Positions 1 to 8,968 of a DNA stretch of 64,000 bases are shown one piece after another. The stretch is taken from contig JALONQ010000002.1 in the NCBI GenBank assembly GCA_025454835.1, forward strand, positions 231,132 through 295,131. Direction: 5' to 3'. This DNA is from Bacteroidota bacterium (GTDB lineage: Bacteria > Bacteroidota > Ignavibacteria > UBA10030). The position numbers and the translations under genes were made by a program. Below the pieces are notes generated by a model that worked only from the letters and a program-made list of their open reading frames with translations, ran no database searches and was not told the origin of the DNA. Each line of letters opens with the position of its first letter. Within the stretch, counting starts at the first letter, position 1.

Positions 1-183
1 CCGAGCCGGGATGTCATGGCGAAGGAACTGGTACGTACTCTGGGACAATGCCGGAGCATCGATCCAAAGCATCGTCCACAAGGCGAGGATAAGGGCACGC
101 ATGGGCCCAATGTAGCGATGAATGGGGGGAGATTCAACGCCGTTGCATTTTTGGGGCGTTCTGTGTACCTTATTGAACTTTAG
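1..183 (+). other. Open frame entering from the left edge, unassigned
   Basis: One frame stays open from base 1 to a TAG at 181-183. It has an internal ATG at 16 that would give a 55-residue peptide. The peptide resembles nothing I recognise, and its last third overlaps the rpmE promoter candidate. It may be the tail of a gene lying to the left, or chance open sequence. I see no other gene or RNA in the first 198 bases. Confidence 0.2.
143..171 (+). promoter_or_regulatory. Promoter candidate for rpmE
   Basis: A -35-like TTGCAT at 143-148 and a -10-like TACCTT at 166-171 are separated by exactly 17 nt. Transcription would start near 178, about 20 nt before the rpmE ATG. The spacing matches the other promoter candidates in this window. 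Confidence 0.5.
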
Positions 184-198
184 GAGCATGCTCGAATC

Positions 199-435
199 AT
201 GAAGAACAGTATTCATCCGACCTACAAGAAATCCCTCGTCACGTGCGTCTGCGGCGCGACTTTCGAATCGCGCTCGACGATGGGCAATATCCATGTGGAG
301 ATCTGCTCCGCTTGCCATCCTTTCTACACGGGCAAGCAGAAGCTCGTCGACTCAGCCGGCCGCGTCGAGCGGTTCAAGCGCAAGTATGCCGGCAAGGCGC
401 AGGTGACCGCTGCCGAGCCCACGCCTCAAGCCTGA
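199..435 (+). CDS. rpmE: 50S ribosomal protein L31
   Basis: Small basic protein of the large ribosomal subunit that helps form the bridge to the 30S head. The 78-residue product opens with the typical [11 protein letters not shown] N-terminus of L31. It carries the four cysteines of the zinc-binding (C+) form: a CVCG pair near residues 16-18 and a CSAC pair near 36-39. An AGGAG lies at 182-186, 12 nt before the ATG, which is a rather long spacing. The gene has its own promoter candidate and a strong terminator immediately after it, so it is probably monocistronic. Confidence 0.95.
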   Translation: MKNSIHPTYKKSLVTCVCGATFESRSTMGNIHVEICSACHPFYTGKQKLVDSAGRVERFKRKYAGKAQVTAAEPTPQA

Positions 436-458
436 CGTCCTCCAACGTCCTTCCTCAT

Positions 459-495
459 AGCGGGATCCCGTTCGTCCGGGATTCCGCTATTTTTG
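459..495 (+). terminator. Intrinsic terminator after rpmE
   Basis: A 12-bp stem (459-470 with 477-488, one G-U pair) and a 6-nt loop are followed by a T-rich run at 490-494. It begins 24 nt after the rpmE stop codon. Confidence 0.85.
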
Positions 496-517
496 TATAT
501 ATTGCCTCATTGTTCCG

Positions 518-1801
518 ATGCCCGCCCGACCTGAGCATATCTGCCTCTTTGAGGACCAGGGAGTGTCCCGGTTCTCTCCGCTCGTCTACTTCCGTCCCGT
601 CTACAATCTCCGGTGCGGCATTGCCTCCCTGAAAGAGAAGGTGCTCGCCCGGTTTCCACGGGCAAAGGTCACCCTTCAGTGCCGCGGATTCATCGCCGGC
701 TACATGCGTCATCGGAATCCCGGCGTGCTGGTCAACGAGATCACAAGCGGCCGATGCCTGTTCATCAATGGAAGGGTTGTAGCCGACGATCGGCTTCCTC
801 GGCAGTTGGATGGGCGCTCGGGACGTGATGTCGTCTACGTCAGCGGAGAGACAGTGGTCGGAGCCTGGCTCAGCGGCCCCCACCTGAGGCGCATCGCGCG
901 TGTCCTCGACCGGTGCCTGACGCCAGATGACTTTTCGGGACTCCCCCGCGAGGAAGTGGACGTGCGGATGGTGGACTACCTTTGGGATATCATCAACGTG
1001 AACGGAGATGAGATCGGCGCCGATTTCCGTTGGTGGAACAAAGGACGTCGATCTCCGGTCTCTCCGGCCTCGTTGAAGCGTCGTGGCGTTCATGTGCTTG
1101 GCGCGTCGGACATCTTCATTGAGGCGGGCACAACCGTCAAGCCGGGAACGGTGCTGGACGCCGAGGAGGGGCCGATCTACCTCGGACGGGATGTGCGGGT
1201 CTTCCCGCAGGCGACGATCATGGGCCCGGTCTCGGTCGGTGACCGATCGTGGATCAAGGTGAACGCCCAGATCTACCCCAAGACCACCATCGGCCCTGTC
1301 TGCAAGGTCGGGGGAGAGGTGGAATCGTCGATCATCCACGGCTACGCGAACAAGCAACACCATGGATACATCGGCCACTCGTACATCGGGGCCTGGGCGA
1401 ACCTGGGCGCCGGAACGACGAACAGCGACCTCAAGAGCAACTACGGGCTGGTGCGTGTGACGACGCAGGACGGACCTATCGAAACGGGTTGCCAGTTCGT
1501 CGGCCTCATGCTCGGCGACCACTCGAAGACGGCGATCAATTCGATGTTCAACACCGGCACGATCGTCGGCGTCTGCTCAAACATCTTCGGGTTCGGCTTC
1601 CCGCCGAAGTATGTCCCGTCGTTCTCGTGGGGGGCCGCGGGTGAGACCCTCACCACATTCGGCATCGACCGGGCGATCGAGACGGCGCAACGCGTCATGG
1701 CCCGCCGGTCGATCACGTTGCTCGACGTGGAAGACCGGCTCTTCCATACCATTTTCGACGTGACGGCCGACGAACGCCGGCAGCGCGGCTTGCCACAGTG
1801 A
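518..1801 (+). CDS. Alternative GlmU-type sugar nucleotidyltransferase/acetyltransferase
   Basis: Putative bifunctional UDP-GlcNAc pathway enzyme of the Bacteroidetes/Chlorobi type (alternative GlmU family), supplying the peptidoglycan and outer-surface precursor in the cytoplasm. At 427 residues it has a degenerate nucleotidyltransferase N-terminus (LFED near 10, RPVYNLRCG near 26-34). Residues about 190-370 read as hexapeptide turns of a left-handed beta helix (IGPVCKVGGEVE, LGAGTTNSDLKSNYG), the acetyltransferase fold. The usual GxGxR loop of classical GlmU is absent. The start codon lies 29 nt after the rpmE terminator stem. Whether both activities are present cannot be told from sequence; the family assignment is firm. 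Confidence 0.8.
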   Translation: MPARPEHICLFEDQGVSRFSPLVYFRPVYNLRCGIASLKEKVLARFPRAKVTLQCRGFIAGYMRHRNPGVLVNEITSGRCLFINGRVVADDRLPRQLDGRSGRDVVYVSGETVVGAWLSGPHLRRIARVLDRCLTPDDFSGLPREEVDVRMVDYLWDIINVNGDEIGADFRWWNKGRRSPVSPASLKRRGVHVLGASDIFIEAGTTVKPGTVLDAEEGPIYLGRDVRVFPQATIMGPVSVGDRSWIKVNAQIYPKTTIGPVCKVGGEVESSIIHGYANKQHHGYIGHSYIGAWANLGAGTTNSDLKSNYGLVRVTTQDGPIETGCQFVGLMLGDHSKTAINSMFNTGTIVGVCSNIFGFGFPPKYVPSFSWGAAGETLTTFGIDRAIETAQRVMARRSITLLDVEDRLFHTIFDVTADERRQRGLPQ

Positions 1802-1868
1802 GCATGACCATGTCCAGACCCGATCACCGATGCCGCTGTTGTGATCGTGGCGGTCTCAACCGATCACT

Positions 1869-3248
1869 ATGACCTCGAACGAACCGACACTGGCCGCTGA
1901 TGAACGAGGGTCGCTCTACGGCGGCCCGCGCGGCATTGCCGTCAAGATCCTCAACCGCATCGGCCGCTCCGACGCGTATCTCGACCGGTTGCTGGACCAC
2001 GAGCTGCGCTCCGACGACCTCAACGAGCTCGACAAAGGACTGATGAACGAGATCGTCACGGGCGTAACGCGGTGGCAGATGAAGCTCGACTGGGTCCTGA
2101 CCGGATTCTTCCACGGCAACTTCACGAAGGCCGAGACCAACATCCGCAACGCCTTGCGGGTGGCGCTCTATCAGATCCTCTTCCTCGATCGCGTGCCGCA
2201 TTCAGCCGCCGTCAACGAGGCCGTGGAGTTCATGAAGCGCATCCGTGGACAGAAAGCGGCCGACCTCGTCAATGCCGTTCTGAGGAATATCATCCGCAAC
2301 CTCGAGAACATCCGTTACCCCGACCCCAAGGAGGACCGGATCCGGCATCTCTCCGTCGTCGAATCGCACCCGTACTGGATGACCCGGCGATGGGTCGATC
2401 GTTTCGGCTATGACGAAGCCCGGCGTCTCATGGCGGCCAACAATCGCATTCCTGAGCTGTCCCTCCGCGTCAACCGGCTGAAGACGGATATCAAGGCGTT
2501 CCATCAGCTCCTCGTGCAGCACAATGTCGCTTTCTCCGTCTCCAGGTATCTTGAGTGCTTCATCCGTGTGGCGCACATGTCCAACATCGGCGGCTCGGAT
2601 ATGTTCCGGCAGGGCTACATCTCGGTACAGGACGAAAGCGCTGGCCTGGCGGTGCGTCTGCTCGACCCCAAGCCGGGAGACCGGGTCATCGACCTGTGCG
2701 CGGCCCCTGGCGGAAAGACGGTCTTCATGGCCGAGCTCATGAACAACACGGGCGAGATCGTCGCCGTTGACCGGTATGAGACGCGGCTCAATCTCGTCAA
2801 GACGGCGGCGCAACGCACGGGCGTATCGATCGTTCAGCTGCTGGCCGGAGACGCCTCGGAGATCGATCTGCCTCCGGGCGACCGCGTCCTCGTTGACGCT
2901 CCGTGTTCCGGGCTCGGTGTGCTGGCGAAGAAACCCGATGCCAAATGGCACCGGGAGATCGAGGATATCGAGCGGCTTGGCGCCGCGCAGAAGGCGATCC
3001 TCGCCAACGCGTCGCGGCTCGTGAAGCCCGGAGGCGTGCTCGTCTACAGCACCTGCACGATCGAGCCCGAAGAGAATCGGACGGTGATCGACGCCTTTCT
3101 GAAGGACCATCCAGCCTTCACGCTGGAAACCGCCTCGGCCTTTGTCCCCGCCGAGCTCGTGTCTTCGTCGGGGTCGATCGAGACCTTCACCCATCTGCAC
3201 GGCATGGATGGCGCCTTCGCCGCACGTTTGCGGCGTTCAGCGTCCTGA
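1869..3248 (+). CDS. rsmB: 16S rRNA (cytosine-967-C5)-methyltransferase
   Basis: SAM-dependent enzyme that methylates C967 of 16S rRNA. The 459-residue protein has an N-terminal NusB-like helical RNA-binding domain (about 20-150) and a C-terminal Rossmann methyltransferase domain. Motif I is DLCAAPGGKT. Two catalytic cysteines are visible, in DAPCSGLG and YSTCT, as expected for m5C RNA methyltransferases. Length is typical for the family. It sits 67 nt after the glmU-like gene and 39 nt before a DUF1028 gene on the same strand, so co-transcription is likely. Confidence 0.93.
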   Translation: MTSNEPTLAADERGSLYGGPRGIAVKILNRIGRSDAYLDRLLDHELRSDDLNELDKGLMNEIVTGVTRWQMKLDWVLTGFFHGNFTKAETNIRNALRVALYQILFLDRVPHSAAVNEAVEFMKRIRGQKAADLVNAVLRNIIRNLENIRYPDPKEDRIRHLSVVESHPYWMTRRWVDRFGYDEARRLMAANNRIPELSLRVNRLKTDIKAFHQLLVQHNVAFSVSRYLECFIRVAHMSNIGGSDMFRQGYISVQDESAGLAVRLLDPKPGDRVIDLCAAPGGKTVFMAELMNNTGEIVAVDRYETRLNLVKTAAQRTGVSIVQLLAGDASEIDLPPGDRVLVDAPCSGLGVLAKKPDAKWHREIEDIERLGAAQKAILANASRLVKPGGVLVYSTCTIEPEENRTVIDAFLKDHPAFTLETASAFVPAELVSSSGSIETFTHLHGMDGAFAARLRRSAS

Positions 3249-3287
3249 CCGGACCATCTCATCACGACTGCGAACTGGAGACCCGTC

Positions 3288-4307
3288 ATGCGACCGTTCC
3301 GCGTCCTCACTGCGCTGATCGCTTTCTCCTTCGGAATGTGCCTGGTGCTGCTGCGACCCGTCGGTCAGGGTCCGCTGGTCTCGACCTTTTCGATCGTGGC
3401 CGTCGACCTCGAGAATGGCGATGTCGGCGTTGCGGTGCAATCGAAGTTTCCGAACGTCCGTCCGGTCGTTCCCTGGGCTAAGGCCGGCGTGGGGGCGGTC
3501 GCGACGCAATCGTTCGCGAACACCTCGTTCGGACCGCGCGGTCTGTCGCTGATGGAGAACGGCGCCACGGCCGAAGAAGCGATGCGCATTCTCGTCGCGA
3601 CGGATAGCGCCCGGCAGAGCCGACAGGTCGGCATCATCGACCGGTTTGGGAATGCCGCCAGCTGGACGGGACTGGAGTGCTTCGATTGGGCTGGCGGAGT
3701 GACGGGGAAGACGTGGGGCAAGCCCGGCGAGATCGTCGTCGGCAAGGGCTTTGCCGCGCAAGGGAACATCCTCGTCGGCAAGCCGACGGTCGAGGCGATG
3801 GCCAGGACGTTCGAGGGCACCAAAGGCTCGCTGTCGGACCGGCTGGTGGCCGCGCTGGTCGCCGGGGGCAAGGCTGGAGGCGATCGTCGCGGTGAGCAGT
3901 CGGCGGCGCTGCTGGTGAAGCGGGCCGGCGGATCGTACGACGGCTCTACCGATGACTACATCGACATCTCGATCTACGATCATCCAACGCCGCTGAAGGA
4001 ACTGGAAAGACTCTACGCGCTCCACCAGCTGTTCTTCTTCCGTTCTGACGAGAAGAACCTTCTGGTCGTCGACAACACGATCTGCCGCGAGTTGCAGGCG
4101 ATCCTCAGCGATACGCAATACAAAGGCCACCAGTTCTACGCCGGTCCGGTGAACGGCGTGTTCGATGCCGCCACGCTCAAGTCACTCAACGACTTCATGG
4201 GCTGGGAGAACTACGACGTGCGGATGCGTACCGACAACCGGATCGACCGCCAAGTGCTGGAGGATATCCGCGCCAACTATCGGATCTGGAAGCAAACAAG
4301 ACCGTAG
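3288..4307 (+). CDS. Secreted DUF1028 family protein with a C-terminal binding-like domain
   Basis: DUF1028 proteins are predicted Ntn-hydrolase-like enzymes of unknown substrate. The 339-residue product starts with a hydrophobic segment (about 5-24) that looks like a signal peptide or anchor. The DUF1028 core begins at STFSIVAVD (about 32) and contains the family hallmarks GVAVQSKF, PWAKAGVGAVATQ and MENGATAEEA, running to about residue 235. The last 100 residues match the layout of the putative peptidoglycan-binding tail often found in this family. The enzymatic activity is unproven. Confidence 0.85.
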   Translation: MRPFRVLTALIAFSFGMCLVLLRPVGQGPLVSTFSIVAVDLENGDVGVAVQSKFPNVRPVVPWAKAGVGAVATQSFANTSFGPRGLSLMENGATAEEAMRILVATDSARQSRQVGIIDRFGNAASWTGLECFDWAGGVTGKTWGKPGEIVVGKGFAAQGNILVGKPTVEAMARTFEGTKGSLSDRLVAALVAGGKAGGDRRGEQSAALLVKRAGGSYDGSTDDYIDISIYDHPTPLKELERLYALHQLFFFRSDEKNLLVVDNTICRELQAILSDTQYKGHQFYAGPVNGVFDAATLKSLNDFMGWENYDVRMRTDNRIDRQVLEDIRANYRIWKQTRP

Positions 4308-4335
4308 AAGTCACATCTCGAACCGCGCGCGCCTG

Positions 4336-4365
4336 CCACGTTCGCAGATCAGACGCTGAACGTGG
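4336..4365 (+). terminator. Hairpin after the DUF1028 gene
   Basis: An 8-bp perfect stem (4336-4343 with 4358-4365) can be lengthened outward by a bulged GCCTG/CAGGC helix. It lies 28 nt downstream of the stop codon. No T-run follows, so it may be a Rho-independent-like or mRNA-stabilising hairpin. Confidence 0.4.
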
Positions 4366-4483
4366 TCTGCAGGCAGGGGCAGCGTTTGCGGCGGTCGCTG
4401 CGCGCATCAGTTCTGCTCGTATCGTATGAATTCCTGACGTTGTGCCACGACGCTTCACCAATTCGTTCTCAACAGGAAATCCC

Positions 4484-5698
4484 ATGACCCCGAACGCATT
4501 GTTGGCCGAAGAACTGCGCCGCATGGAGGCGTCGCAGACCTACAAATACGAAACGCCGCTGCGTTCCCCCCAGGGCGGACGCGTCAACGTCGGAGGCAAG
4601 GAGGTGGTGATGCTCGCCTCGAACAACTATCTCGGTATGTCCAATCATCCCGCGATCCGGGCGGCGGCGATCGACGGTATCAAACGATTCGGTTACGGCG
4701 TCGCGTCGGCCCGCTTCCTCTGCGGCACGCAGACGATCCACCAACAGCTGGAGAAGAAGCTCTCCTCGTTCGTGGGTGCGGAGGATACGATCCTGTTCTC
4801 GTCGTCGTTCGCGGCCAACGTGGGGTTCTTCTCGGCGATCACGAACGAGAAGATGGGCCGCGAGACCTACAAGGACGTTATCTACAGCGATCGGTTGAAC
4901 CATGCGAGTATCATCGACGGCCAGCGTCTGTCGCGGGCCGAGGTGACGGACAAGAAGATCTACGAGCACAACGACGTCGCCCACCTGGAACGACAGCTCG
5001 AAGAAGACAAGGGCAAGGACTATCGTGTTCGGATGATCGCGACCGACGGCGTGTTCAGCATGGAAGGGGATATGGCGCCACTGCCGCAGCTTGTCGAGCT
5101 GGCGGGGAAGCACAAGGCCATGCTCTTTGTCGACGACTGTCACGGCGTCGGGGTCATGGGAAAGACCGGCCGCGGCACGGCGGAGCACTTCGGCCTCGTC
5201 GGCCAGGTGGACGTGACCATCGGAACGCTCGGCAAGGCTATCGGCGGGTCGGCCGGCGGGTTCATCAGCGGCACGAAGGAAATGGTCTCGTACCTTCGGC
5301 AGAAGGCCCGTACATACGTCTTCTCCAATTCCCTCCCGCCATCGATCGTCATGGCTTCGATCGCGGCGCTCGACCTCCTGAAGAAGGACCGGTCGATCGT
5401 CCGGCGACTGCATCAGAACACGGCCACCTTCCGCCGTGAGATCCAGGCGCTGGGATTTCGCATTATCGAGGGGATCCATCCCGTCGTTCCGGTCATGCTG
5501 GGCGAGGCCGATGTGGCCCAGAAGATGAGCGCGGAGTTGCTCAAGGCCGGCGTGTACATCAAGGGACTGTGGTTCCCGGTCGTACCGCACGGTCATGCGC
5601 GCTTGCGGGCTCAGATCTCGGCGGCGCATTCGTCCTCAGACCTCGACCGTGCGCTGTCGGCGTTCGAGAAGGTGGGAAAGAAGCTCGGCGTCATCTGA
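4484..5698 (+). CDS. kbl: Glycine C-acetyltransferase (2-amino-3-ketobutyrate CoA ligase)
   Basis: PLP-dependent alpha-oxoamine synthase that interconverts glycine plus acetyl-CoA and 2-amino-3-ketobutyrate in threonine degradation. The frame is open from 4442, but ATG 4484 is preferred because AGGAA lies at 4474-4478. From that start (404 residues), the PLP lysine is K251 in TLGKAIGG and the ring-stacking histidine is H140 in NHASIIDG. DDCH is at 217-220, and RFLCGTQ and TDGVFSM are typical of KBL rather than BioF. No threonine dehydrogenase neighbour is visible, so a different oxoamine synthase role (such as BioF-like) is a minor alternative. Confidence 0.82.
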   Translation: MTPNALLAEELRRMEASQTYKYETPLRSPQGGRVNVGGKEVVMLASNNYLGMSNHPAIRAAAIDGIKRFGYGVASARFLCGTQTIHQQLEKKLSSFVGAEDTILFSSSFAANVGFFSAITNEKMGRETYKDVIYSDRLNHASIIDGQRLSRAEVTDKKIYEHNDVAHLERQLEEDKGKDYRVRMIATDGVFSMEGDMAPLPQLVELAGKHKAMLFVDDCHGVGVMGKTGRGTAEHFGLVGQVDVTIGTLGKAIGGSAGGFISGTKEMVSYLRQKARTYVFSNSLPPSIVMASIAALDLLKKDRSIVRRLHQNTATFRREIQALGFRIIEGIHPVVPVMLGEADVAQKMSAELLKAGVYIKGLWFPVVPHGHARLRAQISAAHSSSDLDRALSAFEKVGKKLGVI

Positions 5699-5707
5699 GC
5701 ATCCGCC

Positions 5708-6841
5708 ATGGCCTCATCCCGCCTGACCTTCCTTGACCTGCTGAGGGGCGGCGCCGCCCTCGTGATGATCGAGGTTCATGTGGTGAACGCGTTCCTCGTT
5801 ACGTCGACGCGTGACGCTTGGTGGTTCCCGGCCCTCAACTACGTCAACGGGCTTGTGGCGCCGTCGTTTCTCTTTGCGGCGGGGTTTGCCTTCGCGCTGA
5901 CCTCAGCCCGTGCGCTCGAATCGGGCGATGCCGGCCGGTGGGGACGGGTTCGAAAGAACCTGAGGCGCATCGGACTGGTGCTGGCGGGCGGCTACTTGCT
6001 GCACCTGCCCGGGTACGGCTGGTCGAAGTTCGCCGCGATCTCCGACGTTGCCTGGCTGCGGTTCCTGCAGGCGGACATCCTCCATACGATCGCCGTCGGA
6101 TTGCTCCTCCTGCTCGTAGTTCGGGAGTTCCTCGGCGGCGTGAGGGGACTGGTGCGCAGCGCTTGGTTCCTGGGGCTGGGCGCCGTGGTCGTCGCGCCGT
6201 GGACGTGGCTGTGGGACGCGCAGGCGGCCCTTCCGGCACCGATCGCGGCGTACGTGAACGGAACGCCGTACTCGCAATTCCCCCTTTTCCCGTGGCTGGC
6301 GTTCCTGATGGCGGGCGCGCTCACTGCCGCATCGTATCCCAAAGGGGGAGAGGGGCCGTCCGTTCGTGTTTGGATCACGCGCGTCGGGTGGTTGGGAGCC
6401 GCAATGGCCATCGGCGCGGGATTCATCCGCTGGACGGAGCTTTCGATTGCCCTGCCCGACGTGCACGTTCGGGCGAATCCGTGGTTCGTGTTCGAGCGGC
6501 TGGGCGTGATCCTGGCCCTCGTCTCCGCGGCTGGTAGCTGGTCGCAGCGCCATCCGCACCCGCCGTTCGTGTTCCGCGACGTCAGCCGGGAATCGCTGCA
6601 GGTCTACGTGTTTCACTTGATGGTCATCTATGGTGATTGGATCGACGGGTCGAGCTTTGCATTCCACTACAAGCACCGGTTCGAGTGGCCGTTCGTCCTC
6701 GTGCTGACCTTATTGCTCATGGCGGCGATGGTCGGGACCGCATGGGGATGGCAGGCCTGGAAACGCCGATCGCCGTCGACCGCGCGCGCGGGGTTCTTCG
6801 TGGCCGTTACGATCGGCGCTGTGATCTTCTTCCTTCGATGA
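5708..6841 (+). CDS. DUF1624-type polytopic membrane acyltransferase-like protein
   Basis: A 377-residue integral membrane protein with about ten hydrophobic segments. The N-terminus reads RLTFLDLLRGGAALVMIEVH, typical of the heparan-alpha-glucosaminide N-acetyltransferase-like (DUF1624) and acyltransferase-3 superfamily, whose members acylate surface sugars. It starts 9 nt after kbl and ends 4 nt before rmuC, so it is probably co-transcribed with both. The substrate is unknown; the assignment rests on the N-terminal motif and topology. Confidence 0.7.
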   Translation: MASSRLTFLDLLRGGAALVMIEVHVVNAFLVTSTRDAWWFPALNYVNGLVAPSFLFAAGFAFALTSARALESGDAGRWGRVRKNLRRIGLVLAGGYLLHLPGYGWSKFAAISDVAWLRFLQADILHTIAVGLLLLLVVREFLGGVRGLVRSAWFLGLGAVVVAPWTWLWDAQAALPAPIAAYVNGTPYSQFPLFPWLAFLMAGALTAASYPKGGEGPSVRVWITRVGWLGAAMAIGAGFIRWTELSIALPDVHVRANPWFVFERLGVILALVSAAGSWSQRHPHPPFVFRDVSRESLQVYVFHLMVIYGDWIDGSSFAFHYKHRFEWPFVLVLTLLLMAAMVGTAWGWQAWKRRSPSTARAGFFVAVTIGAVIFFLR

Positions 6842-6845
6842 ACAC

Positions 6846-8009
6846 ATGACACCTTTTGAGATCCTCCTTCTGGCGGCTGTCGGACTGCTGGCAGTGACGG
6901 TCGCGGTTCTCTGGCGCCATCGCGGAGCAGCCCCTGGCGCTGTGCCAGAGACCGCGCTGCTCGTCCAACAGCAGATCGACGCATTACGATCGGAGGTGCA
7001 GCAGAGCCTTCGGGGTACCGCCGACACCGTGAACCAGACCCTGCGTGCAACGCATGAATCGATGCAGCAGACGCTGCGCCTGACGACCGATCAGGTTGGT
7101 CAGCAGCTTTCGTCGGTCACCACCCATCTGCAGGGCGTCACGTCGCAGATGCAATCGAATACGGGCCAGGTTGGAAGCCGGCTCGACAATGCGGCGAAGG
7201 TCATCCAGGACGTTCAGCGACAGCTGGGTGACCTGGGGAGGGCCACGCAGGACATCAAGGAACTGGGCCAAAGCGTTTCAAAGCTCGAAGAATTGTTGAA
7301 GGCGCCAAAACTGCGGGGCGGATTGGGCGAGTTGCTGCTGGAGGATTTGTTGCGTCAAGTCCTGCCGGTGAACGCGTTCAAAACGCAGTACAAGTTTCGG
7401 AACGGCGAGAAGGTCGACGCGATCATCCAGACGTCAGGCGGCATGGTGCCGGTCGACTCGAAGTTCCCGTTGGAGAATTTCCGGAAGATGTCGATGGCGA
7501 CGTCGGATCAGGAGCGCACGACGGCGACCAGGCTGTTCCGCACCGACGTCAAGAAGCACATCGACGACATCGCCAAGAAGTACATCGTCCCGGACGAGGG
7601 CACCTTCGATTTCGCGCTGATGTACATTCCCGCGGAGAATATCTACTACGAGACGATCATCAAGGACGAGAAGTTTGAAGGGGAGGACGGGATCTACGGA
7701 TACGCGATGAGCCGTCACGTGGTGCCGGTGTCGCCCAATTCCTTCTATGCCCACCTGCGGGTCATCGCGCTTGGCTTCCGGGGACTTCAGGTCGAAGCGA
7801 GTGCCCAGGAGATCATCGCGAGCCTCAAGCGGTTGGACGGAGAACTGAAGAAGTTCCGCGATGCCTTCGACACGCTCGGCACGCACCTCACCAATGCCAA
7901 GAATTCCTACGACAAGTCCGAGCGTCAGCTGGGTGTCTTCTCTGACAAGCTCGACGGGGTGCAGCTGTTGCAGGAAGGCGGGACGAAGGACCTTCCCCCG
8001 TCGGCCTAG
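6846..8009 (+). CDS. rmuC: DNA recombination protein RmuC
   Basis: RmuC-family protein, implicated in limiting inversions at short inverted repeats. The 387-residue sequence has an N-terminal membrane anchor (about 5-24) and a long glutamine-rich coiled coil (about 40-155). The conserved RmuC nuclease-like core follows (LLKAPKLRGGLGELLLEDLL, then VDAIIQ, PVDSKFPLENF and YIPAENIYYE). Length and order are typical. It begins 4 nt after the upstream membrane protein. Confidence 0.93.
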   Translation: MTPFEILLLAAVGLLAVTVAVLWRHRGAAPGAVPETALLVQQQIDALRSEVQQSLRGTADTVNQTLRATHESMQQTLRLTTDQVGQQLSSVTTHLQGVTSQMQSNTGQVGSRLDNAAKVIQDVQRQLGDLGRATQDIKELGQSVSKLEELLKAPKLRGGLGELLLEDLLRQVLPVNAFKTQYKFRNGEKVDAIIQTSGGMVPVDSKFPLENFRKMSMATSDQERTTATRLFRTDVKKHIDDIAKKYIVPDEGTFDFALMYIPAENIYYETIIKDEKFEGEDGIYGYAMSRHVVPVSPNSFYAHLRVIALGFRGLQVEASAQEIIASLKRLDGELKKFRDAFDTLGTHLTNAKNSYDKSERQLGVFSDKLDGVQLLQEGGTKDLPPSA

Positions 8010-8020
8010 GCACCGATTTG

Positions 8021-8049
8021 TTGATTTTTGAGGCCGCTTTGCCGATATT
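8021..8049 (+). promoter_or_regulatory. Promoter candidate for the tandem-repeat membrane protein
   Basis: TTGATT at 8021-8026 and GATATT at 8044-8049 are separated by 17 nt. They lie between rmuC and an ATG at 8096 that has its own strong ribosome binding site, so this gene is probably transcribed separately. Confidence 0.5.
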
Positions 8050-8095
8050 GACCCGACTTTTTTCATCCCATCGAATCCCACATCTAGGAGGTCGC

Positions 8096-8878
8096 ATGTC
8101 CGATAGCACCGCAACGCCCGCCACTGGCATGGAGTGGAAGTGGGTTCTTGCCGGCGTCTTCGCCGGTCTCATCATCGTCGGGGCATCCTACTATATCGTG
8201 GCCCCCGTCTTCCACAGCCCTGCGGTCCAGATCCTGGTAATGATGGTGGGGTTCTCGATCACGGGCGTCATCGTGGGTTACTTTTCGCCTGGCGTGACGA
8301 TCCGTGAATCCGGCATCGCCGGGGCGATCGTCATGCTGCTCGTTATGGTTCTCATGGCGCTCGCAGGAGATCCCGAGAACATGGTGGCGGACAAGTTCAT
8401 CGACTTCCTTCTCTTGCTGCTTGGCATCGGCTTTTCGGTGACGGGGGCTTGGGCCGGCGAGAAGCTGCAGGGCGGCGAAGCTCCCGCGACGGAGGAAGAG
8501 AAAGCCGAGGACGTCATTCACTGGAAGTGGGTGCTGACCGGAGTGGTGGTTGGCTTCGCCCTGAGTGCGCTGTTCGTCTTTCTGACCTTCCCGATCCACA
8601 AGAGCATGATCGTCACGCTCGTGGCGTTCCTGCTTTCGTTCACCATCGCCGGCTTCATCGTCGGGTACAAGTCGCCCGGCGTGACCCTCAAAGAACCTGC
8701 CATCGCTGGCATCTTCACGGTCATCGTCGATTGGGTATTCCTCGAATTCGCCATCAGTCTGAGCATAGCGGCCGAAGACCTGATCTCCGGTCTCGCACTC
8801 GGTTTCCTCTTTTCGTTGCTTGGTGCCTGGCTCGGCGAGAAGTACCAAGTGAGCCGCCAGACGGGGGCGACAGAATAG
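8096..8878 (+). CDS. Membrane protein of two tandem homologous halves, unknown function
   Basis: Unrecognised 260-residue integral membrane protein. Start 8096 is chosen over the upstream in-frame codon at 8018 because AGGAGGT sits at 8086-8092. Residues 12-125 and 141-251 are clearly homologous. Each begins with WKWVL(A/T)GV, has VGY.SPGVT..E..IAG in the middle and ends in GAW.GEK.Q. Each half has about four hydrophobic segments, and a charged linker (about 127-140) joins them. Such internal duplication is common in small transporters and channel-like proteins, but I cannot name a family. Confidence 0.75.
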   Translation: MSDSTATPATGMEWKWVLAGVFAGLIIVGASYYIVAPVFHSPAVQILVMMVGFSITGVIVGYFSPGVTIRESGIAGAIVMLLVMVLMALAGDPENMVADKFIDFLLLLLGIGFSVTGAWAGEKLQGGEAPATEEEKAEDVIHWKWVLTGVVVGFALSALFVFLTFPIHKSMIVTLVAFLLSFTIAGFIVGYKSPGVTLKEPAIAGIFTVIVDWVFLEFAISLSIAAEDLISGLALGFLFSLLGAWLGEKYQVSRQTGATE

Positions 8879-8899
8879 TCCCAGATCCATTCTCGTTGA

Positions 8900-8932
8900 G
8901 CGGGCCCCTTCGGAACACACGAGGGGGCCCGC
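8900..8932 (+). terminator. GC-rich hairpin after the tandem-repeat membrane protein
   Basis: A 9-bp all-GC stem (8900-8908 with 8924-8932) encloses a 15-nt loop and is followed by a loose pyrimidine run. It starts 21 nt after the stop codon and separates this gene from the pfkA promoter. Confidence 0.6.
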
Positions 8933-8968
8933 GTCGTTTCTTCCCTGTCAGCGCCGGTCGCAAGAGCT

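Noticed and set aside
455..1522. Minus-strand open frame of 355 codons opposite the glmU-like gene
   Set aside because: Arg/His/Asp-rich shadow typical of GC-rich DNA; the plus strand encodes a recognised left-handed beta-helix protein.
2202..3200. Minus-strand frame of 332 codons opposite rsmB
   Set aside because: No recognisable motif and biased composition; rsmB on the plus strand carries catalytic motifs.
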